Shown: positions 33,176-43,424, counted from the first letter of the stretch. The stretch is 64,000 nt of DNA from Segatella copri (GCF_015074785.1 NZ_CP042464.1:372001-436000), one strand, 5' to 3'. Made by a program: numbers and translations. Notes: generated by a model from the letters alone, not told the origin.

Positions 33176-33891
33176 ACAAAAGAGCCTCTATCAAGAGTAT
33201 TCCTTACGACGAGTTTAAGGACAATGATACCCTCGAAAAGATTGCGCAGGAGCTCAATGAGGGTGGTGCTAACGTGGTAGTCGGTTCGCTCGATGCTGCC
33301 ATCAACTGGGGACGCAGTAACTCACTCTGGTCACTGACCTTCGGTACTTCTTGCTGTGGTATCGAGTTCATGGCTGTAGGTTGTGCCCGTTACGACTTCT
33401 CCCGTTTCGGTTTCGAGGTAACCCGTAACTCTCCACGCCAGGCTGACTTGATCATGTGTGCCGGTACTATCACCAATAAGATGGCACCTGTTTTCAAACG
33501 TTTGTACGATGAAATGGCTGAGCCTAAGTATGTGGTAGCTGTGGGTGGATGCGCCATCTCTGGTGGTCCGTTCAAGAAGAGCTACAACGTAGTTCGTGGT
33601 ATCAGCGAGTTGGTTCCTGTAGATGTTTATATCCCTGGCTGTCCTCCACGACCTGAGGCAATCCTTTATGGTATGATGCAGTTGCAGCGTAAGGTAAAGG
33701 TTGAGAAATTCTTCGGTGGTGCTAACCACAAGATGACTCAGGATGAGAAGGAACTCTCTATGAGCAAGGGTGGTCTTCGCGGCTTGAGCAACGAGAACCT
33801 CTCTGATAGCGAGAAGCTCGGACACAAGGAGCCTATCATCGTAACTGAAGTACCTGAGGATTTCGACCCTCAGAAAGGTCTAACTGATTAA
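33166..33891 (+). CDS. nuoB: NADH-quinone oxidoreductase subunit B
   Basis: A 241-residue peripheral subunit that carries the N2 4Fe-4S cluster. The ATG at 33166 is chosen over a TTG at 33145 because AAGGAG (33153-33158) lies 7 bp before it. The cluster cysteines are C63, C64 (TSCCGIEF), C129 (VGGCA) and C159 (PGCPPRPE). The C-terminal ~55 residues beyond the core (from about GANHKMTQ) are charged and longer than in E. coli. The start lies within nuoA, indicating coupled translation. Confidence 0.95.
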   Translation: MEVNKRASIKSIPYDEFKDNDTLEKIAQELNEGGANVVVGSLDAAINWGRSNSLWSLTFGTSCCGIEFMAVGCARYDFSRFGFEVTRNSPRQADLIMCAGTITNKMAPVFKRLYDEMAEPKYVVAVGGCAISGGPFKKSYNVVRGISELVPVDVYIPGCPPRPEAILYGMMQLQRKVKVEKFFGGANHKMTQDEKELSMSKGGLRGLSNENLSDSEKLGHKEPIIVTEVPEDFDPQKGLTD

Positions 33892-33910
33892 TATAATAAG
33901 GTATAAGAAC

Positions 33911-35482
33911 ATGAAACTGAATAATATTGAATTGAGTTTTGATAATTTCGCTTCTGAAATGGCGAAGTTGAAGAACGAGAAGCATTTCGACTACCTTGTT
34001 ACCATCATCGGTGAAGACTTCGGTGAGGAAGGTCTCGGATGTATCTATATTCTCGAGAATACTCAGACCAACGAGCGCTGCTCAGTAAAGACCATCGCCA
34101 AGAAGGTGGATGGCAGTGATGTAATTCCTACAGTAATTAACCTTTGGAAGGTAGCTGACCTTCTGGAGCGTGAAGTCTTCGATTTCGTCGGCATCAAGTT
34201 CCTGGGTCACCCAGACATGCGTCGTCTCTTCCTCCGTACCGATTTCCAGGGCTATCCATTGCGCAAGGACTTCGATATGAGTCCTGAGGCAAACAAGTTC
34301 CCTTGCACTGATGAGCCTGAGGATGACTTCACCGTGGAGTATTCCTTGAGCGAGGATGGACATCTCGTTGCTACAGAGAAGCGTCGCTTTGACGAGGATG
34401 ACTACGTAGTCAATATCGGTCCTAACCACCCATCTACCCACGGTGTGCTCCGTCTGCAGACCGTTATTGATGGTGAGACTGTGAAGCGCATCTATCCACA
34501 CCTCGGTTATATTCACCGTGGTATCGAGAAGATGTGGGAGAATATGACTTATCCTCAGACCTTGGCATTGACCGACCGTCTGAACTATCTTTCTGCGATG
34601 ATGCACCGCCACGCGTTGGTAGGCGTTATCGAAGAGGCGATGGGTATTGAACTCTCAGACCGCATCCGCTACATCCGTACCATCATGGATGAGTTGCAGC
34701 GTATCGACTCACACTTGTTGTACCTCGGCTGTACCGCACAGGACTTGGGTGCCTTGACAGCATTCCTTTACTGTATGCGCGACCGTGAGCACGTATTGAA
34801 CGTGATGGAGGAGACAACCGGTGGCCGTCTGATCCAGAACTACTACCGTATCGGTGGCCTTCAGGCAGATATCGACCCTAACTTCGTTCAGAATGTGAAG
34901 ACCCTCTGCAAGTATCTCCGTCCGATGATTCAGGAGTACCTCGACGTATTCGGTGACAACGTGATTACTCACAATCGTCTCGAAGGTGTAGGTCCAATGA
35001 ACTATGAGGATTGTATCAACTATGCCGTAACCGGTCCTGCTGGTCGTGCATCAGGTTGGAAGAACGATACCCGCAAGCGTCATCCATACGATATGTACGA
35101 CAAGGTAGAGTGGAAGGAAATCACCCTTACCGGTTGCGATTCAATGGATCGTTACTATGTACACATCCAGGAGTTGTATCAGAGCTTGGACATCATCGAG
35201 CAGTTGATTGACAACATTCCAGAGGGTGAGTACTACATCAAGCAGAAGCCAATCATCAAGGTTCCAAAGGGACAGTGGTACTTCTCAGTAGAGGGTGCCA
35301 GCGGCGAGTTTGGTGTATATCTCGACTCAAAGGGTGACAAGAGTCCATACCGTATGAAGATGCGTCCGATGGGTCTCTCACTCACAGGAGCCTTGGATCC
35401 AATGCTCCGTGGTCAGAAGATCGCCGACCTCATCACTACAGGTGCAGCAATCGATTTCGTAATCCCTGATATTGATAGATAA
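33911..35482 (+). CDS. nuoCD: NADH-quinone oxidoreductase fused subunit C/D
   Basis: A 523-residue fusion of the 30-kDa (NuoC, about 25-140, ending in HPDMRRLFLRTDFQGYPLRKDF) and 49-kDa (NuoD, about 165-523) subunits, joined by a linker around EPEDDFTVEYSL. The NuoD part has NIGPNHPSTHGVLRL and YLGYIHRGIEKMWE-like segments at the quinone site and ends in ADLITTGAAIDFVIPDIDR. The C-terminal R is the common NuoD ending. Fusion of C and D is common in Bacteroidetes. Confidence 0.95.
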   Translation: MKLNNIELSFDNFASEMAKLKNEKHFDYLVTIIGEDFGEEGLGCIYILENTQTNERCSVKTIAKKVDGSDVIPTVINLWKVADLLEREVFDFVGIKFLGHPDMRRLFLRTDFQGYPLRKDFDMSPEANKFPCTDEPEDDFTVEYSLSEDGHLVATEKRRFDEDDYVVNIGPNHPSTHGVLRLQTVIDGETVKRIYPHLGYIHRGIEKMWENMTYPQTLALTDRLNYLSAMMHRHALVGVIEEAMGIELSDRIRYIRTIMDELQRIDSHLLYLGCTAQDLGALTAFLYCMRDREHVLNVMEETTGGRLIQNYYRIGGLQADIDPNFVQNVKTLCKYLRPMIQEYLDVFGDNVITHNRLEGVGPMNYEDCINYAVTGPAGRASGWKNDTRKRHPYDMYDKVEWKEITLTGCDSMDRYYVHIQELYQSLDIIEQLIDNIPEGEYYIKQKPIIKVPKGQWYFSVEGASGEFGVYLDSKGDKSPYRMKMRPMGLSLTGALDPMLRGQKIADLITTGAAIDFVIPDIDR

Positions 35483-35484
35483 TT

Positions 35485-36570
35485 ATGTTTGATTTTAGTA
35501 TAGTAACAACATTCATCGACAATCTGCTTCGCCAGACCTTGGGTCTGGGCGACTTCCTGTCGATTCTGATTGAGTGCGTGCTCGTGGGTATCTGTATTTT
35601 GACAGCATACGCCCTCATCGCTATCGTACTTATCTTCATGGAGCGTAAGGTGTGTGCCTACTTCCAGTGCCGTCTCGGCCCTATGCGTGTAGGTCCTTGG
35701 GGTATCTTCCAGGTATTCGCCGACGTGCTCAAGATGTTGATCAAGGAGATCTTCGCTGTAGATAGAGCCGACAAGCTGCTCTACTACATAGCACCATTCC
35801 TCGTGATCATTGCCTCTGTAGGTACTTTCTCATTCCTTCCATGGAACAAGGGAGCTCATATTCTTGACTTCAACGTAGGTGTATTCCTCATCACAGCCGT
35901 AAGTTCTATCGGCGTGCTGGGTGTGTTCCTCGCAGGTTGGGCATCTAACAACAAGTACTCTGTGGTATCTGCCATGCGTGGTGCCGTACAGATGATTTCT
36001 TATGAGATGTCTCTCGGTCTCTGTCTGATTTCTGCAGTCGTTCTTACCGGCACCATGCAGGTAAGCGGTATCGTAGAGGCACAGACTGGTGCTTGGAACT
36101 GGTTGATTATCAAGGGTCATGTGCCAGCTATTCTGGCTTTCCTGGTATTCCTCGTAGCAGGTAATGCTGAGGCAAACCGTGGTCCTTTCGACTTGGCTGA
36201 GGCTGAGAGTGAGTTGACCGCTGGTTACCACACTGAGTATTCAGGTATGGGCTTCGGTTTCTACTACCTGGCAGAGTACCTCAACCTCTTCGTGATTTCT
36301 GGTATTGCTTCTACCGTATTCCTCGGTGGTTGGGCGCCATTGAACATCGGTATCGAGGGCTTCGACAATCTGATGAACCTCATCCCAGGTTTCATCTGGT
36401 TCTTCGGTAAGACCTTCGCGGTGGTATGGCTCCTGATGTGGGTACGTTGGACATTCCCACGTCTCCGTATCGACCAGATTCTGAAGTTGGAGTGGAAGTA
36501 TCTGATGCCATTGTCACTGGTCATCCTGATCTTGATGACAGTATGCGTAGCATTCGGATTCCACGGATAA
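35485..36570 (+). CDS. nuoH: NADH-quinone oxidoreductase subunit H
   Basis: A 361-residue membrane subunit (about eight helices) that forms the quinone channel with NuoB and NuoD. Family signatures are visible: ERKVCAYFQCRLGPMRVGP near 52-70, then ANRGPFDLAEAESELTAGYHTEYSG, and the helix RWTFPRLRIDQILKLEWKYL. It begins 2 bp after the nuoCD stop. Confidence 0.95.
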   Translation: MFDFSIVTTFIDNLLRQTLGLGDFLSILIECVLVGICILTAYALIAIVLIFMERKVCAYFQCRLGPMRVGPWGIFQVFADVLKMLIKEIFAVDRADKLLYYIAPFLVIIASVGTFSFLPWNKGAHILDFNVGVFLITAVSSIGVLGVFLAGWASNNKYSVVSAMRGAVQMISYEMSLGLCLISAVVLTGTMQVSGIVEAQTGAWNWLIIKGHVPAILAFLVFLVAGNAEANRGPFDLAEAESELTAGYHTEYSGMGFGFYYLAEYLNLFVISGIASTVFLGGWAPLNIGIEGFDNLMNLIPGFIWFFGKTFAVVWLLMWVRWTFPRLRIDQILKLEWKYLMPLSLVILILMTVCVAFGFHG

Positions 36571-36604
36571 TCTTTAATACACATTATTATAATAATAAGA
36601 AAGT

Positions 36605-37135
36605 ATGTCTAACAATTCATATTTCGGCGGTATTGCTGCGGGTTTGAAAACCCTCGCTATCGGTATGAAGACTACCATGAAGGAGTACTTCACACCAAAG
36701 AGCACAGAGCAGTATCCTGAGAACCGCAAGACTACACTCCACATCTCTCCACGTTTCCGTGGACGCTTGGTCTTCGTTCGTGATGAGAACGAGGCTTACA
36801 AGTGTGTGGGTTGTACATTGTGTGAGAAGTCATGCCCTAACGATACCATCAAGATTGTAACCGAGATGGTGGAGGACCCAGAGACAGGCAAGAAGAAGCG
36901 CAAGCTGGTAGATTACCAGTACGACTTGGGCGACTGCATGTTCTGCGAACTCTGTGTGAACGCATGTAACTTCGGTGCAATCAAGTTTGTCAACGATTTC
37001 GAGAATGCAGTCTTCGACCGCAACAAGTTGGTGATGCACCTTGACAAGGAGGTTTATAAGGGCGGAAGCCTTCCAAACCTCATCGAGGGTGGTGCGCCAT
37101 TGGAAATCGGTAAGTTTAACACCAAGACTAAGTAA
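36605..37135 (+). CDS. nuoI: NADH-quinone oxidoreductase subunit I
   Basis: A 176-residue ferredoxin-like subunit with two 4Fe-4S clusters (N6a/N6b). The first motif has C67, C70, C73 and C77 (CVGCTLCEKSCP); the second has C111, C114, C117 and C121 (CMFCELCVNAC). A short amphipathic N-terminal helix anchors it to the membrane arm. With NuoEFG absent, this is the likely entry point for electrons from an alternative donor. Confidence 0.95.
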   Translation: MSNNSYFGGIAAGLKTLAIGMKTTMKEYFTPKSTEQYPENRKTTLHISPRFRGRLVFVRDENEAYKCVGCTLCEKSCPNDTIKIVTEMVEDPETGKKKRKLVDYQYDLGDCMFCELCVNACNFGAIKFVNDFENAVFDRNKLVMHLDKEVYKGGSLPNLIEGGAPLEIGKFNTKTK

Positions 37136-37150
37136 GGAGGACTTTAGACA

Positions 37151-37678
37151 ATGATAACAGCAAATTTATTTATGTTCGTCATCTTGGCAGTAGTCATCCT
37201 TGGCTCAGCCATCATGTGCGTGTTCACCAAGCGCATCATGCGTGCGGCAACCTTCCTGTTGTTCGTACTCTTCGGTGTAGCAGGCATGTTCTTCCTGCTC
37301 GACTATACTTATCTGGGTGCAGCTCAGATTTCTGTATATGCCGGTGGTATCACCATGCTTTATGTCTTCGCTATCCAGTTGGTATCAAAGCGTACCCTCC
37401 AGGGTCTTTTGGAGCATGTCAAGGGTAGCAAGGTTGTAGGTCGCGCACTCGTCTGCCTCGTTGGTTTCGTAACCTTGGCAGTCATCGTGTTGAAGAATCA
37501 CTTTATTGATATGGCTGCAACCGTAGCCGACACCGAGGTGCCAATGGACCAGGTTGGTTCTGCACTGGTAGGTGCTGACAAGTATGGCTATGTATTGCCA
37601 TTCGAGTTTATCTCTGTATTCTTGTTGGCATGTATCATCGGTGGTATCTTAATCGCAAGAAAGGAGGATAAGAAATGA
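37151..37678 (+). CDS. nuoJ: NADH-quinone oxidoreductase subunit J
   Basis: A 175-residue membrane subunit with five hydrophobic helices. The conserved helix 3 segment YLGAAQISVYAGGITMLYVFAI, with its pi-bulge region, is present. Its stop overlaps the nuoK start as ATGA (37675-37678). The start follows a good AAGGAGG-like ribosome-binding site at 37134-37140. Confidence 0.93.
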   Translation: MITANLFMFVILAVVILGSAIMCVFTKRIMRAATFLLFVLFGVAGMFFLLDYTYLGAAQISVYAGGITMLYVFAIQLVSKRTLQGLLEHVKGSKVVGRALVCLVGFVTLAVIVLKNHFIDMAATVADTEVPMDQVGSALVGADKYGYVLPFEFISVFLLACIIGGILIARKEDKK

Positions 37679-37983
37679 TTCCAGTACAATATTTCTTCGT
37701 GCTCTCAGCACTCTTGTTCTTCATCGGAGTCTATGGCTTCTGTACACGCCGTAACCTCGTTGCCATGCTCATCTCCATCGAGCTTGTATTGAATGCAGCC
37801 GACCTGAACTTCGCTGTGTTCAACCGCATCCTCTTCCCAGGACAGTTGGAAGGTTTCTTCTTCACATTGTTCTCTATCGGAGTAGCAGCAGCCGAGACAG
37901 CCGTAGCGCTCGCTATTATTATCAACGTTTACCGCAACTATCACAGTGACCAGGTGAACAGTATTGAAAACATGAAATTCTAA
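37675..37983 (+). CDS. nuoK: NADH-quinone oxidoreductase subunit K
   Basis: A 102-residue antiporter-like (MnhC-type) subunit with three helices. It carries the family segments GVYGFCTRRNLVAMLISIELVLNAADLNF and AAAETAVALAIIINVYR, including the two membrane glutamates (in SIELVLN and AAAETAV) that take part in proton transfer. It overlaps nuoJ by 4 bp. Confidence 0.95.
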   Translation: MIPVQYFFVLSALLFFIGVYGFCTRRNLVAMLISIELVLNAADLNFAVFNRILFPGQLEGFFFTLFSIGVAAAETAVALAIIINVYRNYHSDQVNSIENMKF

Positions 37984-37989
37984 AAGACA

Positions 37990-39945
37990 ATGGAATACAA
38001 TTATGCATTTTTGATACTTCTTCTGCCATTCCTGAGCTTCCTGGTTCTGGGACTTGTGGGTATGAAGATGAAAAGACCGGTAGCAGCACTCATCGGTACC
38101 GTATTGATGGGCTGTGTATTCGCGATGTCTGTCTATACAGCATACGAGTACTTCTTTGCAGTGGGTCGCGATGCCTCAACAGGTATGTACCCAACTGTTA
38201 CCGTATTTAATTTCACATGGTTGAAGTTTACTGAGTTGCTCACCTTCAACATCGGTTTCCGCCTGAGCCCAATCTCCGTATTGATGCTCATCGTGATTAC
38301 CACCGTCAGCTTCATGGTTCACATCTACAGCTTCGGCTATATGGCAGAGCGTGATGAGAACTACAAGGTTGAGGAATATGAGAAGGGTATGCAGCGTTTC
38401 TACGCTTACCTGAGTCTCTTCACCATGTCTATGTTGGGTTTGGTAGTAGCTACCAACATCTTCCAGATGTATCTGTTCTGGGAGTTGGTGGGTGTTTGCT
38501 CATACCTGCTCATCGGTTTCTACTATCCAAAGCATGCTGCAGTTCATGCCAGCAAGAAGGCGTTCATCGTAACCCGTTTCGCTGACCTCTTCTTCCTCAT
38601 CGGTATCCTGTTCTACAGCTTCTATGTAGGAACCTTCAACTACGACTTGAATGCTCAGCCAGAGCTCAACTCTGCTTTGGCAGGTGCAGCTTGGGTAATG
38701 CCAACAGCGTTGTTCCTCATGTTCATCGGTGGTGCCGGTAAGAGTGCGATGTTCCCATTGCACATCTGGTTGCCAGATGCGATGGAGGGTCCAACTCCTG
38801 TTTCTGCCTTGATCCACGCTGCTACCATGGTTGTAGCCGGTGTTTATCAGGTAGCCAGCCTCTTCCCAATCTGGGTACAGTATGCTCCTGAGACATTGCA
38901 CTATGTAGCTTACATTGCAGCCTTCACCGCATTCTATGCAGCAGCAGTAGCTTGCTGCCAGCGTGATATCAAGCGTGGTCTGGCTTTCTCTACTATCTCT
39001 CAGATTGCCTACATGCTCGTAGCTCTCGGCGTTTGCTTCGCAGTAGATAACCACCACGGTGGTTTGGGTTACATGGCTGGTATCTTCCACCTGTTTACCC
39101 ACGCTATGTTCAAGGCATTGCTCTTCCTCTGCTCTGGTGCCATCATCGTCATCATCGGCAGCAACTTCAAGGAGTACATGGGCGGTCTGCACAAGTACAT
39201 GCCTATTACCAACATCTGCTTCCTCATCGGTTGCTTGGCGATTGCAGGTATTCCTCCATTCGCAGGTTTCTGGTCAAAGGATGAGATTATCTCAGCATGC
39301 TTCCAGTTCTCTCCATTCATGGGCTGGTTCATGACAGTGGTTGCTGGTATGACTGCATTCTACATGTTCCGTCTCTACTACGTAATCTTCTGGGGACAGA
39401 GCTACTATGAGCTGGATCCTGAGAACCGTCGCAAACCACAGGAGGTTCCTTTCGTGATGTGGGGTCCATTGGTATTCCTCGCCATCATCTCTTGTCTCTG
39501 CGGTCTGATTCCATTCGGTCACTTCGTATCTGCTACAGGTCAGAGCTACGATATCCATATTGATATGAGTGTGGCAACTACATCTGTTATCGTTGCTATC
39601 ATCGGTATCGGTCTGGCTACTTACATGTATGCTCCTAAGAAGACTCCATTGGCAGACGCTTTGGCTAAGAAGATGCCTAAGTTGCACAAGGCAGCGTTGA
39701 ACCGTTTCTATATTGACGATGCTTGGCAGTTCTTCACTCACAAGATTGTCTTCGGTTGCTTCTCAAAGCCAATCGCATGGTTCGACCGTCGCGTTATCGA
39801 TGGTACCTTCAACTTCATGGCTTGGGGTACACAGGAGGCAGGTGAAACCATCCGCCCATGGCAGAGTGGTGATGTTCGCAGCTATGCTATCTGGTTCCTC
39901 ACCGGTACCGTAGCATTGACATTGTGCCTGCTCGCACTTCTTTAA
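37990..39945 (+). CDS. nuoL: NADH-quinone oxidoreductase subunit L
   Basis: A 651-residue antiporter-like subunit and distal proton channel. The conserved WELVGVCSYLLIGF segment (key Glu of helix 5), the lysine in GAGKSAMFPLHIWLPDAMEGPTPVSALIHAATMV, and the long C-terminal lateral helix region (about 560-651) are present. Length is slightly greater than in E. coli (613). Co-directional, 6 bp after nuoK. Confidence 0.95.
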   Translation: MEYNYAFLILLLPFLSFLVLGLVGMKMKRPVAALIGTVLMGCVFAMSVYTAYEYFFAVGRDASTGMYPTVTVFNFTWLKFTELLTFNIGFRLSPISVLMLIVITTVSFMVHIYSFGYMAERDENYKVEEYEKGMQRFYAYLSLFTMSMLGLVVATNIFQMYLFWELVGVCSYLLIGFYYPKHAAVHASKKAFIVTRFADLFFLIGILFYSFYVGTFNYDLNAQPELNSALAGAAWVMPTALFLMFIGGAGKSAMFPLHIWLPDAMEGPTPVSALIHAATMVVAGVYQVASLFPIWVQYAPETLHYVAYIAAFTAFYAAAVACCQRDIKRGLAFSTISQIAYMLVALGVCFAVDNHHGGLGYMAGIFHLFTHAMFKALLFLCSGAIIVIIGSNFKEYMGGLHKYMPITNICFLIGCLAIAGIPPFAGFWSKDEIISACFQFSPFMGWFMTVVAGMTAFYMFRLYYVIFWGQSYYELDPENRRKPQEVPFVMWGPLVFLAIISCLCGLIPFGHFVSATGQSYDIHIDMSVATTSVIVAIIGIGLATYMYAPKKTPLADALAKKMPKLHKAALNRFYIDDAWQFFTHKIVFGCFSKPIAWFDRRVIDGTFNFMAWGTQEAGETIRPWQSGDVRSYAIWFLTGTVALTLCLLALL

Positions 39946-39978
39946 TGAAAGTCTCACAATTAAGTAAATAGAAAAGAA

Positions 39979-41478
39979 ATGAATTTAAGTATATTCGTCA
40001 TAGTACCACTCCTGATGTTGCTCGGCCTCTGGTTGGCACGCAACGACAAGCAGGTTCGTGGTGTGATGGTAGCAGGTGCCAGCGTATTGCTCGGTCTCTC
40101 CATCTATTTGGTGTTTGCATTTCTCGAAGCTCGTGAGACAATGCCAGCCGACCAAGCTCCGATGCTCTTCACCTACTGTGTGCCTTGGTTTGAACCATTG
40201 CACATCAACTATTCACTCGGTGTGGATGGTATCTCAGTGGTGATGATTCTCCTGACTTCTATCATCGTGTTCACTGGTACATTTGCTTCTTGGCAGATGG
40301 AGCCAATGAAGAAGGAATACTTCCTCTGGTTCACACTCCTGAGCATCGGTGTATATGGCTTCTTCATCTCTATCGACATGTTCACCATGTTCATGTTCTA
40401 TGAGGTTGCGCTGATTCCTATGTACCTCCTCATCGGTGTATGGGGTAGTGGTGCAAAGGAGTATTCAGCCATGAAGTTGACTTTGATGTTGATGGGTGGT
40501 TCTGCCCTTTTGGTTATCGGTATCCTGGGAATCTACTTCTACAGTGGTGCTCAGACCTTCGAAATCCTCGATATCGCTCACCATACCAATGGTGCTCATG
40601 CGATTCCTGAGAGCGTGCAGAACGTGTTCTTCCCATTGCTCTTCATCGGTTTCGGTATCCTCGGTGCGCTGTTCCCATTCCACACATGGTCTCCTGATGG
40701 TCACGCCAGTGCGCCTACAGCCGTATCTATGTTGCACGCCGGTGTATTGATGAAGCTCGGTGGTTACGGTTGCTTCCGTATCGCCATGTTCCTCTTGCCA
40801 GCTGCTACTCACGGCTTCTGGATCAAGGTGTTCCTCGTACTGACTACTATCTCTATTGTATATGGTGCTTTGTCAGCATGTGTACAGACCGACTTGAAGT
40901 ACATCAACGCTTACTCATCAGTATCTCACTGTGGTATGGTGCTCTTCGCTCTCTGTATGATGACCGAGACAGCTGCTACTGGTGCTATCCTCCAGATGTT
41001 GTCTCACGGTTTGATGACCGCCCTCTTCTTCGCCGTTATCGGTATGATTTACCATCAGGCTGGTACACGTGACGTACGTTACCTGGGTGGTTTGATGAAG
41101 ATTATCCCATTCCTCTCAGTAGGTTATGCGGTAGCAGGTTTGGCTAACCTCGGTTTGCCAGGTTTCTCAGGTTTCGTTGCCGAGATGACCATCTTCGTAG
41201 GTTCTTTCCAGAATGCAGATACATTCCATCGTGTATGTACCATCATCGCTTGTACATCAATCGTAGTAACAGCGGTTTACATCTTGCGTTGTGTAGGTAA
41301 GATCCTTTATCAGAAGGTTCCTAGCCCTAAGTTGGAGAAGCTCCACGATGCTACCTGGGACGAGCGTATCGCTGTAGCAGGTCTTATTGCCTGCGTTGCA
41401 GGTCTCGGTATGTTCCCACTCTGGGCAGAGGAGATTATCATGGACGCTGTAGGTCCTATCTTTAGTGTAATCATGTAA
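39979..41478 (+). CDS. nuoM: NADH-quinone oxidoreductase subunit M
   Basis: A 499-residue antiporter-like proton channel subunit. Motifs include MFMFYEVALIPMYLLIG (helix-5 Glu), LGALFPFHTWSPDGHASAPTAVSMLHAGVLMKLGGYG and AYSSVSHCGMVLFAL. Fourteen hydrophobic segments are expected. It starts 33 bp after nuoL in the same operon. Confidence 0.95.
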   Translation: MNLSIFVIVPLLMLLGLWLARNDKQVRGVMVAGASVLLGLSIYLVFAFLEARETMPADQAPMLFTYCVPWFEPLHINYSLGVDGISVVMILLTSIIVFTGTFASWQMEPMKKEYFLWFTLLSIGVYGFFISIDMFTMFMFYEVALIPMYLLIGVWGSGAKEYSAMKLTLMLMGGSALLVIGILGIYFYSGAQTFEILDIAHHTNGAHAIPESVQNVFFPLLFIGFGILGALFPFHTWSPDGHASAPTAVSMLHAGVLMKLGGYGCFRIAMFLLPAATHGFWIKVFLVLTTISIVYGALSACVQTDLKYINAYSSVSHCGMVLFALCMMTETAATGAILQMLSHGLMTALFFAVIGMIYHQAGTRDVRYLGGLMKIIPFLSVGYAVAGLANLGLPGFSGFVAEMTIFVGSFQNADTFHRVCTIIACTSIVVTAVYILRCVGKILYQKVPSPKLEKLHDATWDERIAVAGLIACVAGLGMFPLWAEEIIMDAVGPIFSVIM

Positions 41479-41493
41479 TAAATATCAGAAGAA

Positions 41494-42945
41494 ATGAATT
41501 ACAGTCAATTTTTAAATATGATTCCAGAAGCTACCCTGATGGTAGTTCTGTTGATCACTTTCATTGCTGACTTCTGCAGTTCCAAGAGCGCAGACCGTAA
41601 GTGGTTCAATCCTCTGGTATGTCTCTTGATGGTGGCTCACATTGCCATCAATATCTTCCCAACAGAAGCCACAGAGGCATTTGGCGGCATGTACACAACA
41701 GGTCCTGCTGCCGGTGTCCTGAAGACTATCCTGGCGCTGGGTACCCTCATCGTGATGGTACAGGCTAAGGAGTGGTTGAGCCGCGAGGACACAGCCTTCA
41801 AGGAGGGTGAGTTCTATATGCTGATTATCTCTACCTTGCTCGGTATGAACATGATGGTTAGTGCCAACCACTTCCTCCTGTTCTTCCTCGGTCTCGAAAT
41901 GGCATCTGTGCCAATGGCTTGCTTGGTAGCATTCGATAAGTACCGTCACAATTCTGCTGAGGCAGGAGCTAAGTTCATCCTTACTGCTACTTTCTCAAGT
42001 GGCGTGATGATCTACGGTATCTCGCTGCTCTATGCTGCTTGTGGTACTTTGTACTTCGATGATGTAGCAAAGGTTATCTCTGCATCTCCATTGACCATCG
42101 CCGGTATGGTATTCTTCTTCAGTGGTCTCGGTTTCAAGATTTCCTTGGTTCCATTCCACTTCTGGACAGCCGATTCATACCAGGGTGCACCAACTACTGT
42201 TACAGGTTACTTGTCAGTAGTATCTAAGGGTGCTGCAGCGTTCACTCTCTGCGCTATCCTCATGAAGGTGTTCCAGCCAATGGTAGAGTACTGGACCGTA
42301 TTGCTTTACATCGTGATTGTACTTTCTATCACTATCGCCAACCTGTTTGCCATCCGTCAGAGCGACCTGAAGCGTTTCATGGCATTCTCTTCTATCTCTC
42401 AGGCAGGTTACATCATGTTGGCTGTGGTAGGTAACTCAGCGATGAGCGTGAGCGCCCTGACTTACTATGTATTGATTTACGTAGTAGCCAACCTGAGCGT
42501 CTTCACCATCATCTCATCTATTGAGGAGCACAACAACGGTACTGTTCAGATGGACAGCTACAATGGTTTGTACAAGACCAACCCACGTCTGGCATTCCTG
42601 ATGACCTTGGCATTGTTCTCATTGGGTGGTATTCCTCCATTTGCCGGAATGTTCTCGAAGTTCTTCGTGTTCATGGCAGCGGTTGGAACACACGACATCC
42701 ACACCACATTGGGAGCCTGGGCATACGGCGTAGTATTCATCGCGTTGGTAAACACAGTTATCAGCTTGTACTACTATCTGCTCATCGTGAAGGCTATGTT
42801 CATCAAGCACAGCGATAATCCGCTTCCTACTTTCCAGAGCGCATGCTCAACCAAGTTGGCGCTTGCTATCTGCACCGTAGGTATCGTAGCATTCGGTATT
42901 TGCTCATTCGTCTTCGACTGGATTTCAGTTGCAGTGAATGCGTAA
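41494..42945 (+). CDS. nuoN: NADH-quinone oxidoreductase subunit N
   Basis: A 483-residue antiporter-like subunit and the last gene of the operon. Conserved parts are [55 protein letters not shown] and [13 protein letters not shown] strong terminator follows at 42964-43000. The operon stops here, and no nuoE, nuoF or nuoG is present. Confidence 0.95.
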   Translation: MNYSQFLNMIPEATLMVVLLITFIADFCSSKSADRKWFNPLVCLLMVAHIAINIFPTEATEAFGGMYTTGPAAGVLKTILALGTLIVMVQAKEWLSREDTAFKEGEFYMLIISTLLGMNMMVSANHFLLFFLGLEMASVPMACLVAFDKYRHNSAEAGAKFILTATFSSGVMIYGISLLYAACGTLYFDDVAKVISASPLTIAGMVFFFSGLGFKISLVPFHFWTADSYQGAPTTVTGYLSVVSKGAAAFTLCAILMKVFQPMVEYWTVLLYIVIVLSITIANLFAIRQSDLKRFMAFSSISQAGYIMLAVVGNSAMSVSALTYYVLIYVVANLSVFTIISSIEEHNNGTVQMDSYNGLYKTNPRLAFLMTLALFSLGGIPPFAGMFSKFFVFMAAVGTHDIHTTLGAWAYGVVFIALVNTVISLYYYLLIVKAMFIKHSDNPLPTFQSACSTKLALAICTVGIVAFGICSFVFDWISVAVNA

Positions 42946-42963
42946 ATCATCAATAATTTATAA

Positions 42964-43000
42964 AAATCCCGCTAATCGTATAGATTGGCGGGATTTTTTT
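42964..43000 (+). terminator. Terminator of the nuo operon
   Basis: Stem AAATCCCGCTAATC (42964-42977) with GATTGGCGGGATTT (42983-42996, wobble pairs allowed) followed by T's. Confidence 0.85.
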
Positions 43001-43030
43001 TTGTTTTATCTAAAATTTGCAGTACCTTTG
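43000..43030 (+). promoter_or_regulatory. Promoter of the DUF4250 gene
   Basis: TTTG (43000-43003), 19-bp spacer, TACCTTTG (43023-43030). The -33 box lies at the end of the preceding terminator T-run. Confidence 0.7.
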
Positions 43031-43091
43031 CACCCCGAAAGAGGCATGGTGCCTCCACTATAAATTGTAAATTATAAATTATAAATTTAAA

Positions 43092-43277
43092 ATGGATAAG
43101 TTACCAATGAATGATGTTCCGATGCTCGTAAGCGCCATCAACTTCCTGCTTCGTGACCACGAGTTTGAAACACTCGATGAGATTTGTAATCACTTCAATG
43201 TGAACCGTGCGGCATTAGAAGCCAAAATGGCTACCCAAGGTTTTGAGTGGTCAGAGCAGCAGAATAAATTCTGGTAA
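43092..43277 (+). CDS. DUF4250 domain protein
   Basis: A 61-residue cytoplasmic protein that fits the DUF4250 pattern: LPMNDVPMLVSAINFLLRD, a short helix with LDEICNHFNV, and the end GFEWSEQQNKFW. Function unknown. It has its own promoter and is separated from yitT by a set of REP-like palindromes, so it is probably monocistronic. Confidence 0.85.
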   Translation: MDKLPMNDVPMLVSAINFLLRDHEFETLDEICNHFNVNRAALEAKMATQGFEWSEQQNKFW

Positions 43278-43309
43278 AACCCACACGCTCAGAAAAGTAT
43301 AGTCAGCAC

Positions 43310-43389
43310 GCCCTGTAAGGGCAGAAGCTCCTAGCCCAGGGCAACACCCTGGGTAAATGTAATTGCATTTAAAAACGCCCTGTAAGGGC
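43310..43389. repeat. REP-like palindromic repeat cluster
   Basis: Three hairpins: GCCCTGTAAGGGC at 43310-43322 and again at 43377-43389, with CCCAGGG-CAACA-CCCTGGG (43335-43353) between them. Palindromes of this type are dispersed in Bacteroidales genomes. No RAYT-type transposase is seen in the window. Confidence 0.7.
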
Positions 43390-43424
43390 AAAAGCTTTTA
43401 AAAAATATAAATTATTAATTAATT

